The notes under the pieces were generated by a model. It was given only the letters and a program-made list of their open reading frames with translations. It was not told the DNA's origin and made no database searches. From positions 23,368 through 87,367 of the forward strand of contig CANJMO010000006.1 of NCBI GenBank assembly GCA_947475845.1: a stretch of DNA of 64,000 nt, in the 5' to 3' direction. Origin of the DNA: Caulobacteraceae bacterium (GTDB lineage Bacteria; Pseudomonadota; Alphaproteobacteria; Caulobacterales; Caulobacteraceae). The translations under genes and the position numbers were made by a program. Positions 25,894-37,845 of this stretch are shown here, in pieces (position 1 is the first letter of the stretch; every line of letters starts with the position of its first letter).

Positions 25894-28125
25894 ATGAGCG
25901 ATATGGCGTTGGGCGGCCGGTTCCGCGGAGTCAAGGAAAAATTGCCCTCCTGGGCGCCCAATGTCATCGCCAGCTATCTTCTGGCGGCTTTCGCCATCCT
26001 GACAATTCCCTCTCCGCTCAATCACTTCTCGACGCTCGACCCGATCACCTACCAGTCCTACATCCACGACTATCAGTACATGGTCGATCTCTACGGCTAT
26101 ACCTATTACGCCATCCGGGTCGCATGGATCGTCCCGGCGACCCTGTTCCAGCATCTGTTCGGAGACGCCACGGGCTACCTGCTGGTGCGGATTTTCCTGC
26201 TCGGCGGCGCGGCCTCGGCGATCGCCGTCCTGGTCGACCGCCTGTTCCGGCGGCCATACGGCCTCTACGGTGCGGTATGGATCGTCTTCTCGCCCACCAT
26301 CCTGCGAGAGATGACCCACAACTACGGCGACGGCGCGGCGTTCGCCTATGCCTTCGTAGCCATGGCCTGCGTCCTGCCCGCCAAGGAGAAGAGCTGGCTG
26401 GCGCATCTGTGGGGCGGCGTCTTCCTGGGACTGGCCTTCAACACCTACCCTGTGGCCGCTGGCGCGGCGATGATGACCTTACCCGCCTGGCTCTACCTGC
26501 GTCGCAAGGCCACCCTCCAGTCGAATGTCATTTGCGCTCTGTCGGCCGCCGTCGGCTTCGTGGCGATCTACGGGGTGATCGCCGCCTATCTGTGGTCCGC
26601 CTTCACAGCCGCCGGCCAGACCTTCGAGCTCGTTCCGCTGCGCACCATGAAGGAGCTGTCTTCGGGCGGCGCAGCGGTCTGGTTCTTCTCCCTGCGGGAG
26701 ATCTTCCTGGGCCGCGGGGACTGGTCGCGCAGCTACCCGCTGGTGGTCTTCGTCGCGCTCGCGCTGTTCCTGGTCACTCGGCGCCGCGGCCAGAAGCAAT
26801 CGCCGGAACAGGCCAGGGAATGGGACGGCCTAGTCGCCGCCGCGATCCTCTGCGGCGCTGCCTTGGCGCTCTACTTGACCCTGCACTTCAAGCTGCATTC
26901 GGGCGTGATCACCTGGCCCTGGATGTACGACTTCGTGCTGCCCGGTTGCGCCCTGGGCTCGATCGGGCTGATCTGCGCCGTCACGCCGCCGCGCTACGAC
27001 CGATGGGCCGTCGGTGCGGGCGCCGCGCTGCTCATCGCGCCCTATCTGTTCGGCGCGCTGAACGGCGGCATCCCCTACATCTCCCCGACGCCCGTGCTGG
27101 TGGCCGGCCTGGCCATTCCGGCAACGATCCTGTTCGTGCGGCTGTTCAAGACCGCGCCGGTTCCCCTGGCCGCCGCGGCGGCGGCGGCGCTGATGGTCTT
27201 CCCCCTGTCGTTCTATGCGACGGGCGCCTTCGGCAGCTGCGGCTACAAGGGCGAGACGCCCCATGGTCGCTGGGTGCTTCCCCGCCCTTCGTATGCGGGC
27301 TGCATGTTCCGGCCGACCGGCTTGCCGATGGAGCGCGACCTGCAAAAGGGCACCCTGGCGCTGATTGACGATGTGAAGCGCATCGATCCGGTCGCCGCGC
27401 CCGGCATCTGGTATGCCAACGACAACGGCCTCGGCAACGAGGTCGGGGCCGCCTACCTTTGGGAATACAGCCGCATTGGCTCGGTCGACGCCGGCAATCC
27501 CGGCATGCCCAACCTCGACGCCGTCGCCAGGTCGGCGATCAACAAACACACCACCCTTGTGCTGGTTGGCGCGTCCGCGCAGGAGATCGAAAAGGCCAAA
27601 CATGTCCTCCGCGAGGGCGGCTACGACCTGACCACCGTGGCCGAGCGCCGCGTCGGCGGCGATCACTTCGCCTTCAACTATGCCATTCTGCACCGCGACC
27701 CGATCGACCCGAAGCTGTACTCCACCGGACAGGCGATCAATCTCGCCCCCGCCACGGCGCAACCGGGCAGCCAGATCGCCTTCGGCGCCGACGGTCTGCA
27801 CCTGCGCACCTCAGGACAGCTATGGGCCTATGCCGTGACCCTGCCTCTGACCGACACGGTGACCCTGGACACGGCCTTCATCGAGATAGACATCACCGTG
27901 ACCAAAGGCGCGGTCGGCATGGGCATCCTGCCGACAGACAAGAAGGATTTCGCCGGCCCCGAGATGCAGGCGCGCGCCTACGCCAAGCCGCAGAAGATCT
28001 ACCTGCCGGTGTCGCTCTACGACCGGCCGGTGCTGATCGTGCGCAACGTCGCGCCCGGCCAGAGCGATGCAGTGATCCACAGCATCCAGCTGGTGCAGAA
28101 GAAGGCTGCGGCGGCCGGGTCCTAG
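25894..28125 (+). CDS. Large GT-C-like membrane protein with C-terminal beta-rich module
   Basis: 743 residues. About 10-12 hydrophobic helices cover residues 20-440, with a first extracytoplasmic loop containing FSTLDPITYQSYIHDYQYMV, an acidic loop as in GT-C glycosyltransferases. The periplasmic-type C-terminal half ends in a beta-rich module of 110 residues (ITVTKGAVGMGILPTDKKDF, then RPVLIVRNVAPG) that matches the ends of the proteins at 5205 and 9860. The start at 25894 has GGAAG close upstream; the frame is open further back. It abuts the GSCFA gene with no spacer (TAG immediately followed by the opposing stop). Predicted to transfer a polyprenyl-linked sugar in the periplasm. Confidence 0.7.
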   Translation: MSDMALGGRFRGVKEKLPSWAPNVIASYLLAAFAILTIPSPLNHFSTLDPITYQSYIHDYQYMVDLYGYTYYAIRVAWIVPATLFQHLFGDATGYLLVRIFLLGGAASAIAVLVDRLFRRPYGLYGAVWIVFSPTILREMTHNYGDGAAFAYAFVAMACVLPAKEKSWLAHLWGGVFLGLAFNTYPVAAGAAMMTLPAWLYLRRKATLQSNVICALSAAVGFVAIYGVIAAYLWSAFTAAGQTFELVPLRTMKELSSGGAAVWFFSLREIFLGRGDWSRSYPLVVFVALALFLVTRRRGQKQSPEQAREWDGLVAAAILCGAALALYLTLHFKLHSGVITWPWMYDFVLPGCALGSIGLICAVTPPRYDRWAVGAGAALLIAPYLFGALNGGIPYISPTPVLVAGLAIPATILFVRLFKTAPVPLAAAAAAALMVFPLSFYATGAFGSCGYKGETPHGRWVLPRPSYAGCMFRPTGLPMERDLQKGTLALIDDVKRIDPVAAPGIWYANDNGLGNEVGAAYLWEYSRIGSVDAGNPGMPNLDAVARSAINKHTTLVLVGASAQEIEKAKHVLREGGYDLTTVAERRVGGDHFAFNYAILHRDPIDPKLYSTGQAINLAPATAQPGSQIAFGADGLHLRTSGQLWAYAVTLPLTDTVTLDTAFIEIDITVTKGAVGMGILPTDKKDFAGPEMQARAYAKPQKIYLPVSLYDRPVLIVRNVAPGQSDAVIHSIQLVQKKAAAAGS

Positions 28126-29676
28126 TTAGCCCGGGATCTTCTCCCACTCGGCCATCCAGGCCGCGGGGTTGCCGTCCGACTGCGCACGCCAAAAGGCCTG
28201 CCGGGTCGGAGCGGGGCGGGGCGCCGTCCGCGTTGCGACCCCCTTGATGGCCACCGAGCCTCCGACACCTTCGTCGCCAGCGTTGCGGATCAGAAGGTGC
28301 GCCGGATCATCGTCCGGCAACAGGCGGAAGGTCACGGTCTTCTCGCCATCCTCAGGCCGGATCATCCACGCGGCAGTGCCGACCTGCGAGCCGTCGTCGG
28401 CGCGAATCAACAGCACCTGGGCCGGACAGTTACTGGCCAGGGTCACCTGAACATGCATCTCCTCGTCATCGGCTTCGGACGCCTTGAAGCCTTCGACGGT
28501 CATGGCGCCATAGTCCCAGGCGCGCGTCGGCACCGGAGCTGCGGCCGGGTCTGAGCCAAGCGCCTGTCGGTCGGCAAGACTTGTCCAGCCGACCGCGGCG
28601 GCAGCCCAAGCCGAAGGCCCGTGCGTCGGGGCGGGATGGACCTCCAACGCCAATTTCTCGATCAGCTCGGCGGTCGGCTCGTCGTCACGCAGCATGAACT
28701 GATCGATGAGCGCCTGCGTCGCCCGGCGGCCCTGCTCCAGGCACTTGAAGAGTTCGGGCGGGAGATCGGAGGTCGCCACGCGCGCTTCGGCATAGGCCCT
28801 CAGTACGCTTTTCCCGGAGCGAACGCTCGTGCAGTAGTGCGTCTCGAACAAGCGCATGATGAAAGCCAACATCGGTTCTTCGGCATGGCGACGGTCCGGG
28901 CAGAAGTGGCCGCCGTACGGGTTCTGGCCGAAGCCTTCCATGACGATCTCGTAGGACGGCCAGTAGTGCAGCACGCCCTCGCCGGCGACCTCGCGCACCA
29001 CCTCGTCCACCGCCGCCCGCAACACCGCCTTGGACACCGCGTTGGCGGTGATGGTCGACACCGGCCGGAACGTCGCCATCAACGGGATCGGCGACAAGGT
29101 GCAGATGATCTTGGCGTCGGGCCGGTGCTTGCGGATCAGGTCGTAGATCGCGCGGATGTTGTCGCGGTTCTCCTGCACGGTGGAGACCCGGAACTTGTGC
29201 CGGGCCGGATCGACGTACTTGCGCGGCACCGCCTTCCAGAACACTTCCCCGGTCGGCTCGTCGTACCAGACCTCGGACAGGCCGAAGGTCAGGATGAAGA
29301 CGTCGGTCTTCATGAACAGATCGAGGGTCTCCAGCCGGGTCGACTCGTCGTAGCCGAACTTGGTGCCGTGGTAGCCGTACCAGAGGTCGACGGAGGGGAG
29401 CTTGTTCTCCAGCGCCCATTCGAATTGCTGGCGGATGGCGAAGGTGGTGACCAGGGCCTCGGCCATCTGCACCACGTAGGACTTGGCCTCACCGCGGTTC
29501 ACCAGCGTGTAGTTCCTGGCGTTCAAATAGTTGCTGATGTTCTCGGCGAAGCAACTGCCGAAGGCGCAGATGTTGGTGGCTAGGTCGATGAACGGCGCCT
29601 TGGGCAACAATCCAATAAGAATGAAGCGTTCGATGGCATCGTGCCGCCGCATGTCTGCCATGTTCGGATTGAACAC
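28126..29676 (-). CDS. GSCFA-domain protein with beta-rich module and NadE-like tail
   Basis: 516 residues. CAFGSCFAENISNYL gives the GSCFA name motif, and ILTFGLSEVWYDEPTGEVFW, IICTLSPIPLMATFR and VLHYWPSYEIV complete the SGNH-hydrolase-like domain (residues 25-310). This domain is found in glycan loci and may be an acyl or glycan esterase/transferase. A beta-rich module follows (about 390-490), with LASNCPAQVLLIRADDG and AHLLIRNAGDEG. The last residues [12 protein letters not shown] are identical to the end of nadE next door, and the DNA there is a direct repeat. The start is GTG at 29676; ATG at 29661 is possible and neither has a good ribosome site. Confidence 0.78.
   Translation of the reverse strand: MFNPNMADMRRHDAIERFILIGLLPKAPFIDLATNICAFGSCFAENISNYLNARNYTLVNRGEAKSYVVQMAEALVTTFAIRQQFEWALENKLPSVDLWYGYHGTKFGYDESTRLETLDLFMKTDVFILTFGLSEVWYDEPTGEVFWKAVPRKYVDPARHKFRVSTVQENRDNIRAIYDLIRKHRPDAKIICTLSPIPLMATFRPVSTITANAVSKAVLRAAVDEVVREVAGEGVLHYWPSYEIVMEGFGQNPYGGHFCPDRRHAEEPMLAFIMRLFETHYCTSVRSGKSVLRAYAEARVATSDLPPELFKCLEQGRRATQALIDQFMLRDDEPTAELIEKLALEVHPAPTHGPSAWAAAAVGWTSLADRQALGSDPAAAPVPTRAWDYGAMTVEGFKASEADDEEMHVQVTLASNCPAQVLLIRADDGSQVGTAAWMIRPEDGEKTVTFRLLPDDDPAHLLIRNAGDEGVGGSVAIKGVATRTAPRPAPTRQAFWRAQSDGNPAAWMAEWEKIPG
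28127..28164 (-). repeat. Direct repeat of the nadE 3' end, copy in GSCFA gene
   Basis: 38 bp identical to 29903-29940 except for one base (G for A at the ninth position). It covers the last codons and stop region of the GSCFA gene. Weaker similarity continues for about 27 bp toward the gene interior. Confidence 0.88.
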
Positions 29677-29693
29677 AACAGTTTCACTGTTGT
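29675..29693. repeat. Short perfect inverted repeat at the GSCFA start
   Basis: ACAACAGT-TTC-ACTGTTGT: eight-base arms with a three-base loop, overlapping the proposed GTG start codon of the GSCFA gene. Could be an operator or a hairpin limiting translation, or chance. Confidence 0.45.
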
Positions 29694-29901
29694 ACTAGTA
29701 GGAATCCTTGCGCTCCTTTTGCTCGGATTCTGAGATACTATCACTGGTGACGTCGTCGACCTTTTCGGGGCGGGTGAGAGAAGTCATAGCTGAACGCTTC
29801 TGCTGGATTGAAAGCCGATATTGCCCGATCAGGGCGGGGGGCGCCTAGTGCCTGTCAGGGAAGAATGAGCGCCCTCCCAATGCGTCGGCGGTGCCCACGA
29901 T

Positions 29902-31938
<2,037 letters not shown>

Positions 31939-32021
31939 TTCAGTTCCTTGCCGGACGCCTCGCGGCGGCCCCTTATGCTCAGATTGAGCAATATACTGGA
32001 CCCAAAGGCGTAAACCTAGTG

Positions 32022-33080
32022 CTAATCAGCCCCGCGGCGGCAAATCAGGCCGAACGAGGTGGTGGCGAAACCGTCTACCGACATCTTCAGGTGCGCGCTT
32101 TGCCAGCCGTCGCGCCACAGGCCGTTGAAGGCCTCGGTCCTGTCGTTGTCGAAGGGCGGGATGTCGATGAAGCGGTCCAGGGGCTGGTGACCCACATGGA
32201 AATCCAAGGCTCGCACCTCGTGCCCACGCGCGCGCATTTCCTCGGCCAAGGCTTCGATGTGGCGCCGCTGGAACAGGACCATGGGCCAATTGTCGATGGT
32301 CTGCCCGTCGTCGGCGTAATTGAAATCGAAGACGTGCACCGCCAGCCCGCCGGGCTTGAGCACGTCCATGGTCTCGAGGATGAAATCCATGCCCTTGCGG
32401 ATCGACCCCAAGTGGCCGGCCTCACCGATCGACCAGCAGGCGTCGAGACCTTTGAGGCCTTTCAGGCCGTCTTCAATGGGGCGGAAAGCGACGTTCTTTT
32501 GGAAAGTGAAGGCATCGGTCAAGTCGTCGCGGAAGGGCGGCGCGGTGCTCGACAGCACCGTGGAGCGCACCTCATTGCGTGACAGGTAACTGATCACCGA
32601 GCCGTCGACAGCGCCCAGGGCCAAAACCTCGGCCTCGGGCAGCAGCGCTTCGCCCTCGAACAGCGCCTGCAATACGAAGGCGCATTCCCATAGCCGTCGG
32701 TGATAGCGCGGCCGCTCGCGCAGGGCGGCGCACCAACTGCGGCACCAAACGGCTTCCATGTCGGCCTGGGCGGTGGGCTTGCTTCGCAGGTTGATCCTTT
32801 TGGCGTGCTCCACCGGGATCGACTGCAGGCCCGCCTCCAGGGTGCGCGCCAGTTCGTACCCGAGCGCCTTCACGTTCAGGCGGAGCGCTTCCAGATCCTT
32901 GGTGACCCGCCACAGATCATTGATGTTTGGATGTCCGGATTCGGTGACCAGACGGGTGAGGGCGCCGACATTCGCCTGCTCGGGCGCAGGGCCAGGATGG
33001 GCGGATGCGTCGGGTGTACCCGGCGCTGGGCCAGCGTGAGCGGGATCGAGTAGCAGACGGCGGAGCAAGCGGCGGATCAT
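32022..33080 (-). CDS. SAM-dependent methyltransferase-like protein (paralogue of 5957-6937)
   Basis: 352 residues from the ATG at 33080 (AGGATC upstream); an in-frame start at 33122 would overlap the upstream gene by 31 bp. HRRLWECAFVLQALFEG, then EVLALGAVDGSVISYLSR, then MDVLKPGGLAVHVFDFNY, then HQPLDRFIDI and TTSFGLICRR follow the order of the paralogue at 5957. The glycine-rich SAM loop is weak (LGAVDGS), so activity should be judged by structure. It follows the giant glycosyltransferase 33092-36178 by 11 bp, repeating the glycosyltransferase-then-methyltransferase order at the other end of the locus. Confidence 0.73.
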   Translation of the reverse strand: MIRRLLRRLLLDPAHAGPAPGTPDASAHPGPAPEQANVGALTRLVTESGHPNINDLWRVTKDLEALRLNVKALGYELARTLEAGLQSIPVEHAKRINLRSKPTAQADMEAVWCRSWCAALRERPRYHRRLWECAFVLQALFEGEALLPEAEVLALGAVDGSVISYLSRNEVRSTVLSSTAPPFRDDLTDAFTFQKNVAFRPIEDGLKGLKGLDACWSIGEAGHLGSIRKGMDFILETMDVLKPGGLAVHVFDFNYADDGQTIDNWPMVLFQRRHIEALAEEMRARGHEVRALDFHVGHQPLDRFIDIPPFDNDRTEAFNGLWRDGWQSAHLKMSVDGFATTSFGLICRRGAD

Positions 33081-33091
33081 GACGGGCGATC

Positions 33092-36000
33092 CTAGCGCAA
33101 AGCCAGGTTGAGAATCTCGCAATCGCTCTGGCCCAGCGTCTTGATCAGCAAAGCCGCGCCTTTGCGGCCCTCTGCGCCGATGTCCATCGGGATAAAGAGA
33201 TGGGTCAGGGTTGCGTCCGCCGTCTCCAGCGACTGCTCCGCGACGACCTGACCACCGATCACCACGGCCGCGGCGAGCCGCCCGCCCGCCGCCCTCGCGC
33301 CCAGCTCGATATCGATCTCGTAGTGGCCGGGACTGAGGCGGCCGAGGGCGGCGACGGCGGCCACCCGATCGCCAAAGTCAGCGGGAATCGCCAGGGCAAG
33401 GGGACTGCGCGTCAGAGGCGGCGTGGGCAGCAAGGCGTCGAAGCAAAGGCCCAGGCGCGCGGCGCGGTCGGCGACGGGCGCCTGGGCGATGTCCTGAGGG
33501 GTAAACAGGCTGGCCGCCGATGGCGGCGGCGATGACGACCGGGCCGACAGATATTCGCCCCGCTCCAAAACGTCCTGCAGCGCGAGCCAGTCGCTGGGCC
33601 GGTCGATTTTGCGGAAGGCCCAAACCCCGGGGACATCCAGGTGCGGAAAGGGTCCCAGCATCAGCGGCGGCGGGGCGTCGGCGGTCTGGGGCGTGGTTTC
33701 GGCGTTGCGATCGAGGCTACGCGGCGTCAGCCGTCCATCGACATCGCCCTGCATCTCAAGCTCGGTCAGGTCTTCCACGGCCTGGGCAAAGACTCCGTTC
33801 ACCGTGAGGGCGCGCGGTAGGGCGTGAGGCTGCAGCCGGTCGTCGCCGCCCAAGGGCTGGGCGAAAGCGGCCAGACCTAGATGACCGCCGACCTTCAGCA
33901 TATCGGCGGCGGCCTGGAGCACCTGCGCGCCCTCCACCCGGCCATTGGCGAAGATGGCGTTCTGCGGCAGCAGCACCGCGTCGTAACGGAACCCTTCGGC
34001 GAGGGCGGCGGCCCGATCCTGGATCAAACCCACCGGCCGTGGGCTGACCCAGCCGTGAGAGGCGAACTGCCCGCGCCAGTCGACGGCTTGGACCGCGCCG
34101 GAGCCCAAGGTCGCTGGATCGACGATGTCGACATCATAGCCCTGGTGCGCCAGTGCAAACGCCAGCAGTTCGGGCGACTGGCCGGCGACCAGGACGGTCG
34201 GTCGGCCCGTTGGCGGAACGCAGGCCATCAGGTTCTGGGTCAGGCTCACGCGCTCCCAGGTCCAGACCTCGCGGCCATAGAGCAAGGCGTGATCACGGTT
34301 GCTGAACAACCGCCGGGCCAAGTGAACCCAGGCGGGATCCTCCCAGTCCTCGAGGCGCACCAGGCGGCTGGCGGCTCCTCGTCCGGCGGCCGCATCGACC
34401 ACGCCTTGGGCCGGAGTTTGGCTGGAGGGGCGCGACTGTCTGGTCTGGGCCAAGATCGGTGCGGTGTCGACATCGGCGCCGACCAACCCATGGACGATCA
34501 GGATGTCCAGTTCCTGGCCGATGCGCCGGGCGTCGCGCCAGTCATCGTCCGAGGGCTTGGCGGCCAGCTTGTTCAGTAGGGCGTCGATCCGCTTCAGATC
34601 GCTCCGCGCCGGCGGCTCCAGCGCCCCCAGGTCGCTCATCGCCGCTTGCTGCGCAGGCGACGCGTCGGCCCGGCGACTGGCGGATCGGTCGGCGATATAA
34701 CCGTGACGCACGCGTGAGGAGTAAGGGGTCAAGGTCACGGCGACGTCGGCCATGACCTGCGGCTCGAAGAAGTTGTGCACGCCGTTGACGATCACCACGC
34801 GGCCTGGCCGGGCGCCGGCGGCCTGACGTTGCAGGTCGCGATCGACGGCGCGCTTGAAGGCGTTGTCGACCCGCCACAGCCGGGCGCTGTCCTGCTCGGT
34901 CAGGTTCAGATGATGGGTCGAATGCTCAGCGCCGACTTCAAAGACGAACATGTCGCATCGGTCCAGCCAGTCCGCCATGGACAGCCGCGTGATCCCGGGG
35001 GGCAGGGCGGGCGTTTCGCCGTCGTCCGGCACACACAGGGGGGCGCCGCCCATCGCCGCCCAGCCGGCGGCGAACGCCTGCAGAGTGTCGGCCCGGCATC
35101 CGACATAGCCGATCCGCGTATCGGCCGGCAGGCACGAGACCACGTCCAGCAGATAAGGCAGAACATGCTCGTGCGGGTAGTCCAGCCGGCCGTAATCCTC
35201 CAGCACATACTGGGTCTGCAAAAACCCTTCCAGCGGCGCGGCGATGGTGGCTTGCAGGCCCTGGAGATAACGGGCGGCGCTGGCCTGGCCCAGGGCGAAG
35301 GTCTCGATCTCGACGTCCGCCAGGCCCCAGCTCGCGGCTTGCTCGGGAATTTCCGGGGCCGTGACGTCGTCGCCGAAGCGGACCTGGTCGTTTTCGGCCC
35401 GATCGACCTTGTGATAGGGCGAGGACCGGCGGGTGTGATCGCAGTGATAGCCGATCAGTCTGTCGAGCGCGGTTTCCACCTGGCCGCGCTTGAAGCGCAT
35501 CCGCTTGGCGATATTGGCGTCCAGGTGCCAGCCGAGGATCATCTCCTCATGGAAGCCGTCGATCTCGAACAGATCCTTGCGCAGGAACAGCTGGAAGTCG
35601 CCGGGGGCGTCATACAGGTTGTCGCGGTCCGCGAGGGTGATCTCGTTCAGGTGGAACCGTTCGCCCCATTCGCGCGCGGCGGCGATCAGGCGCGGCGCGT
35701 CCTTACGGTCCAGGCTTTCCCACAGCCCCTCGGGCAGCTCGAAGCGCGGCAGGTGGTAGAAGCCGTCCGCGAGACCGGCGACCACTGAGGTCAGGGTCGC
35801 CCCGTCCTTGCGCGGACAGAAGATCATGTCGGTGTTGGTCGACAGGATCCAGCGGTTGGCGGGGTTCGAGCGCCGGATGGCCACGTTGCGCGCGATGGGC
35901 TCCAGCGCCACCAGGTGGGTGCGCGCGGCAAAGCGTTCGAGGTGTTCCTTGGTGCGCACCCGCAACACCCGAAGGCGTTCCACGGCCTTGGCTGTCAGGG

Positions 36001-36178
36001 TGTCGGCGATGGCTTCGGGAAAGGTCGGCAGGTCGTCGGGCGTATTGTAGTCGACGAACAGGATTTCATCATCGGGGTCGGTGAGCAGCTCGGCGATCGC
36101 GTTCAGGCTGATCGCGGCGCGCTTGTGCAGATTGTAGCCGTGACTGTCGTTCCGGCCGTACAATACCACTGACAGCAT
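33092..36178 (-). CDS. Giant glycosyltransferase-like protein, paralogue of 1322-5098, with beta-rich C-terminus
   Basis: 1028 residues. The N-terminal domain begins SVVLYGRNDSHGYNLHKRAA and has FVDYNTPDDLPTFPEAI and NRWILSTNTDMIF, closely matching the protein at 1322. The middle region (VVIVNGVHNFFEPQVM, then LTPYSSRVRHGYI) is also shared. It has one methyltransferase-like unit (about 530-860; RLVRLEDWEDPAWV, then WTWERVSLTQNLM, then TVLVAGQSPELLAF) where its paralogue has two. The final 100 residues are a beta-rich module (SPGHYEIDIELGARA, then GAALLIKTLGQSDCEI). Predicted cytoplasmic glycosyltransferase. Same-strand coupling with the downstream methyltransferase suggests a complex; that is inference. 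Confidence 0.75.
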   Translation of the reverse strand: MLSVVLYGRNDSHGYNLHKRAAISLNAIAELLTDPDDEILFVDYNTPDDLPTFPEAIADTLTAKAVERLRVLRVRTKEHLERFAARTHLVALEPIARNVAIRRSNPANRWILSTNTDMIFCPRKDGATLTSVVAGLADGFYHLPRFELPEGLWESLDRKDAPRLIAAAREWGERFHLNEITLADRDNLYDAPGDFQLFLRKDLFEIDGFHEEMILGWHLDANIAKRMRFKRGQVETALDRLIGYHCDHTRRSSPYHKVDRAENDQVRFGDDVTAPEIPEQAASWGLADVEIETFALGQASAARYLQGLQATIAAPLEGFLQTQYVLEDYGRLDYPHEHVLPYLLDVVSCLPADTRIGYVGCRADTLQAFAAGWAAMGGAPLCVPDDGETPALPPGITRLSMADWLDRCDMFVFEVGAEHSTHHLNLTEQDSARLWRVDNAFKRAVDRDLQRQAAGARPGRVVIVNGVHNFFEPQVMADVAVTLTPYSSRVRHGYIADRSASRRADASPAQQAAMSDLGALEPPARSDLKRIDALLNKLAAKPSDDDWRDARRIGQELDILIVHGLVGADVDTAPILAQTRQSRPSSQTPAQGVVDAAAGRGAASRLVRLEDWEDPAWVHLARRLFSNRDHALLYGREVWTWERVSLTQNLMACVPPTGRPTVLVAGQSPELLAFALAHQGYDVDIVDPATLGSGAVQAVDWRGQFASHGWVSPRPVGLIQDRAAALAEGFRYDAVLLPQNAIFANGRVEGAQVLQAAADMLKVGGHLGLAAFAQPLGGDDRLQPHALPRALTVNGVFAQAVEDLTELEMQGDVDGRLTPRSLDRNAETTPQTADAPPPLMLGPFPHLDVPGVWAFRKIDRPSDWLALQDVLERGEYLSARSSSPPPSAASLFTPQDIAQAPVADRAARLGLCFDALLPTPPLTRSPLALAIPADFGDRVAAVAALGRLSPGHYEIDIELGARAAGGRLAAAVVIGGQVVAEQSLETADATLTHLFIPMDIGAEGRKGAALLIKTLGQSDCEILNLALR

Positions 36179-36349
36179 TCAGACCACCCCGTCAGCCTGC
36201 CCGCCCCGAGGCGCGCAGGCTGTCGCCGGGGTTTAGCGGCGGGGCGCCAAAGCGCAAGCCAAACCTGACAGCCGCATGACCCCTCACCGGGCTTTATTCA
36301 GCCTCACGCCTGCTGTACGAGCGGGACATCGCCCCACGGAGTTGCAGTC

Positions 36350-36895
36350 ATGATCGACGCCAGGCTGAAGAGCGCGGCGGGCCTGCTCGCGGGACTGACG
36401 GCGATGCTGGGCGCGTCCGGCTCCCAGGCGCGGCCCTATCTGATGCTGGCCGCGGACAACACCGGCTTCATCGCCCTGGACCTTGGCGCCATCGGCCAGA
36501 AAGACATCGATACCGCTCAGGTGACCATGATCTCGGCGCCTCTGGCCGGCGCGCGCTACGGCGACAAGATCGCCGCGCTCAAGAAGGAGCGAATAGAGTT
36601 CGAATGCCAGGGCGAGCGATGGCGCCTAGTGGGCGTCTCCTATGCCGACGCCAAGGATCAGACGCTGGCGGCCGACCCCACCGCCGCCTCGGACTGGCAA
36701 CCGATCGCCGGCAAGCCCCTGCTGCCAGTGGCGCGTGACGCCGGGTGCCTGCGCCGCTACCGTCAGGCGATGGTCTCGCGCGATCTGAACCTCGGTGACA
36801 TCGTCTCCAATTTCCACAAGGCCTGGAGCCCGCCGGCGGCCCAGCCCCTGACCGAAAAGCAGCTGCTGGAGCAGCGCTTCAAGGCCAACCACTAG
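36350..36895 (+). CDS. Secreted hypothetical protein
   Basis: 181 residues with an N-terminal signal peptide (hydrophobic LLAGLTAMLGASGSQA, cleavage likely after SQA). The mature part has two cysteines (FECQGERW and DAGCLRRYR) that could form a disulfide. Strands such as WRLVGVSYADAKDQ are reminiscent of small periplasmic surface-adhesin-E-like proteins, but the match is weak. Stands alone between the divergent glycosyltransferase 33092-36178 and the hydrolase at 36940. Function unknown. Confidence 0.75.
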   Translation: MIDARLKSAAGLLAGLTAMLGASGSQARPYLMLAADNTGFIALDLGAIGQKDIDTAQVTMISAPLAGARYGDKIAALKKERIEFECQGERWRLVGVSYADAKDQTLAADPTAASDWQPIAGKPLLPVARDAGCLRRYRQAMVSRDLNLGDIVSNFHKAWSPPAAQPLTEKQLLEQRFKANH

Positions 36896-36939
36896 CGCCG
36901 TAACAGCCTTGGACGGTTTGTTCTAGCCTCGCCCGCTGG

Positions 36940-37845
36940 ATGCCGCAAAGATGCGGCATGACCGCGACGATGAGTTTCGCCGACCGCTTCTGGACCGCCC
37001 CTGACGGCCTGTCCTTGCATGCCCGTGACTATGCCGCCGCAGCCGGCCCGGCACGGGCGCCGGTCATCTGCATCCATGGCCTGACCCGCAACGCCCGCGA
37101 CTTCGAGGCTCTGGCCCCGCGTCTGGCCGCCAAGGGCCGCCGGGTGCTGGCGGTGGACGTGCGGGGACGCGGCCAGTCCAGCTGGGATCCTGACCCCAGC
37201 CGCTATGTCCCTCCGGTCTACGCCGGCGACATCCTCGCCCTGATGGACGCCCTGGCCATCGCCCGCGCGGTGTTCATCGGCACCAGCATGGGCGGGCTGA
37301 TCACCCTGGTGGTGGCCGCGATGCGCCCCACGGCCATCGCCGCCGCCGTGCTCAACGACGTCGGCCCCGAACTTGCCCCCGAGGGCCTGGCCCGGATCGG
37401 CGGCTACGTCGGCGGCGGAGCCCCCATTGCCGACTGGGAGGGTGCGGCGGCCTACGCCAAACGCCTCAACGAGGTCGCCTTCCCCGCCTATGGTTCCGCC
37501 GATTGGATGGCTTTCGCCCGGCGCCTGTTCAGCGACAGGGAGGGAGTTCCCGTGCTGGACTACGACCCCGGCATCTCCGCCGCCTTCAAGAAAACCGAAC
37601 TGAAGCCCGGCGAGGAGCCGCCGCCGCCGGACCTCTGGCCCCTGTTCGACACCCTGTCCAAGCGGCCATTGCTGACCATCCGCGGCGAAACCTCGGACAT
37701 CCTGTCGCCCGCCATCGCCGAACACATGCGCCTGGCCGCGCCGGACATGGCCTATGCGGAGGTTTCCGCTATCGGCCACGCCCCGATGCTGGACGAACCT
37801 CAGGCTTTGGCGGCCATCGACGCCCTGCTGGCGACCGCGCCATGA
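36940..37845 (+). CDS. Alpha/beta hydrolase
   Basis: 301 residues. [13 protein letters not shown] is the oxyanion-hole segment, [12 protein letters not shown] the nucleophile elbow (Ser), and [12 protein letters not shown] carries the catalytic histidine. The acid is probably in RGETSDILS. Several starts are possible (36940, 36958, 36970) and none has a clear ribosome site; similarity begins near FADRFW. The stop overlaps the ABC gene start by ATGA, so the two are translated together, but a shared substrate is only a guess. Probably an esterase or C-C hydrolase. Confidence 0.85.
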   Translation: MPQRCGMTATMSFADRFWTAPDGLSLHARDYAAAAGPARAPVICIHGLTRNARDFEALAPRLAAKGRRVLAVDVRGRGQSSWDPDPSRYVPPVYAGDILALMDALAIARAVFIGTSMGGLITLVVAAMRPTAIAAAVLNDVGPELAPEGLARIGGYVGGGAPIADWEGAAAYAKRLNEVAFPAYGSADWMAFARRLFSDREGVPVLDYDPGISAAFKKTELKPGEEPPPPDLWPLFDTLSKRPLLTIRGETSDILSPAIAEHMRLAAPDMAYAEVSAIGHAPMLDEPQALAAIDALLATAP

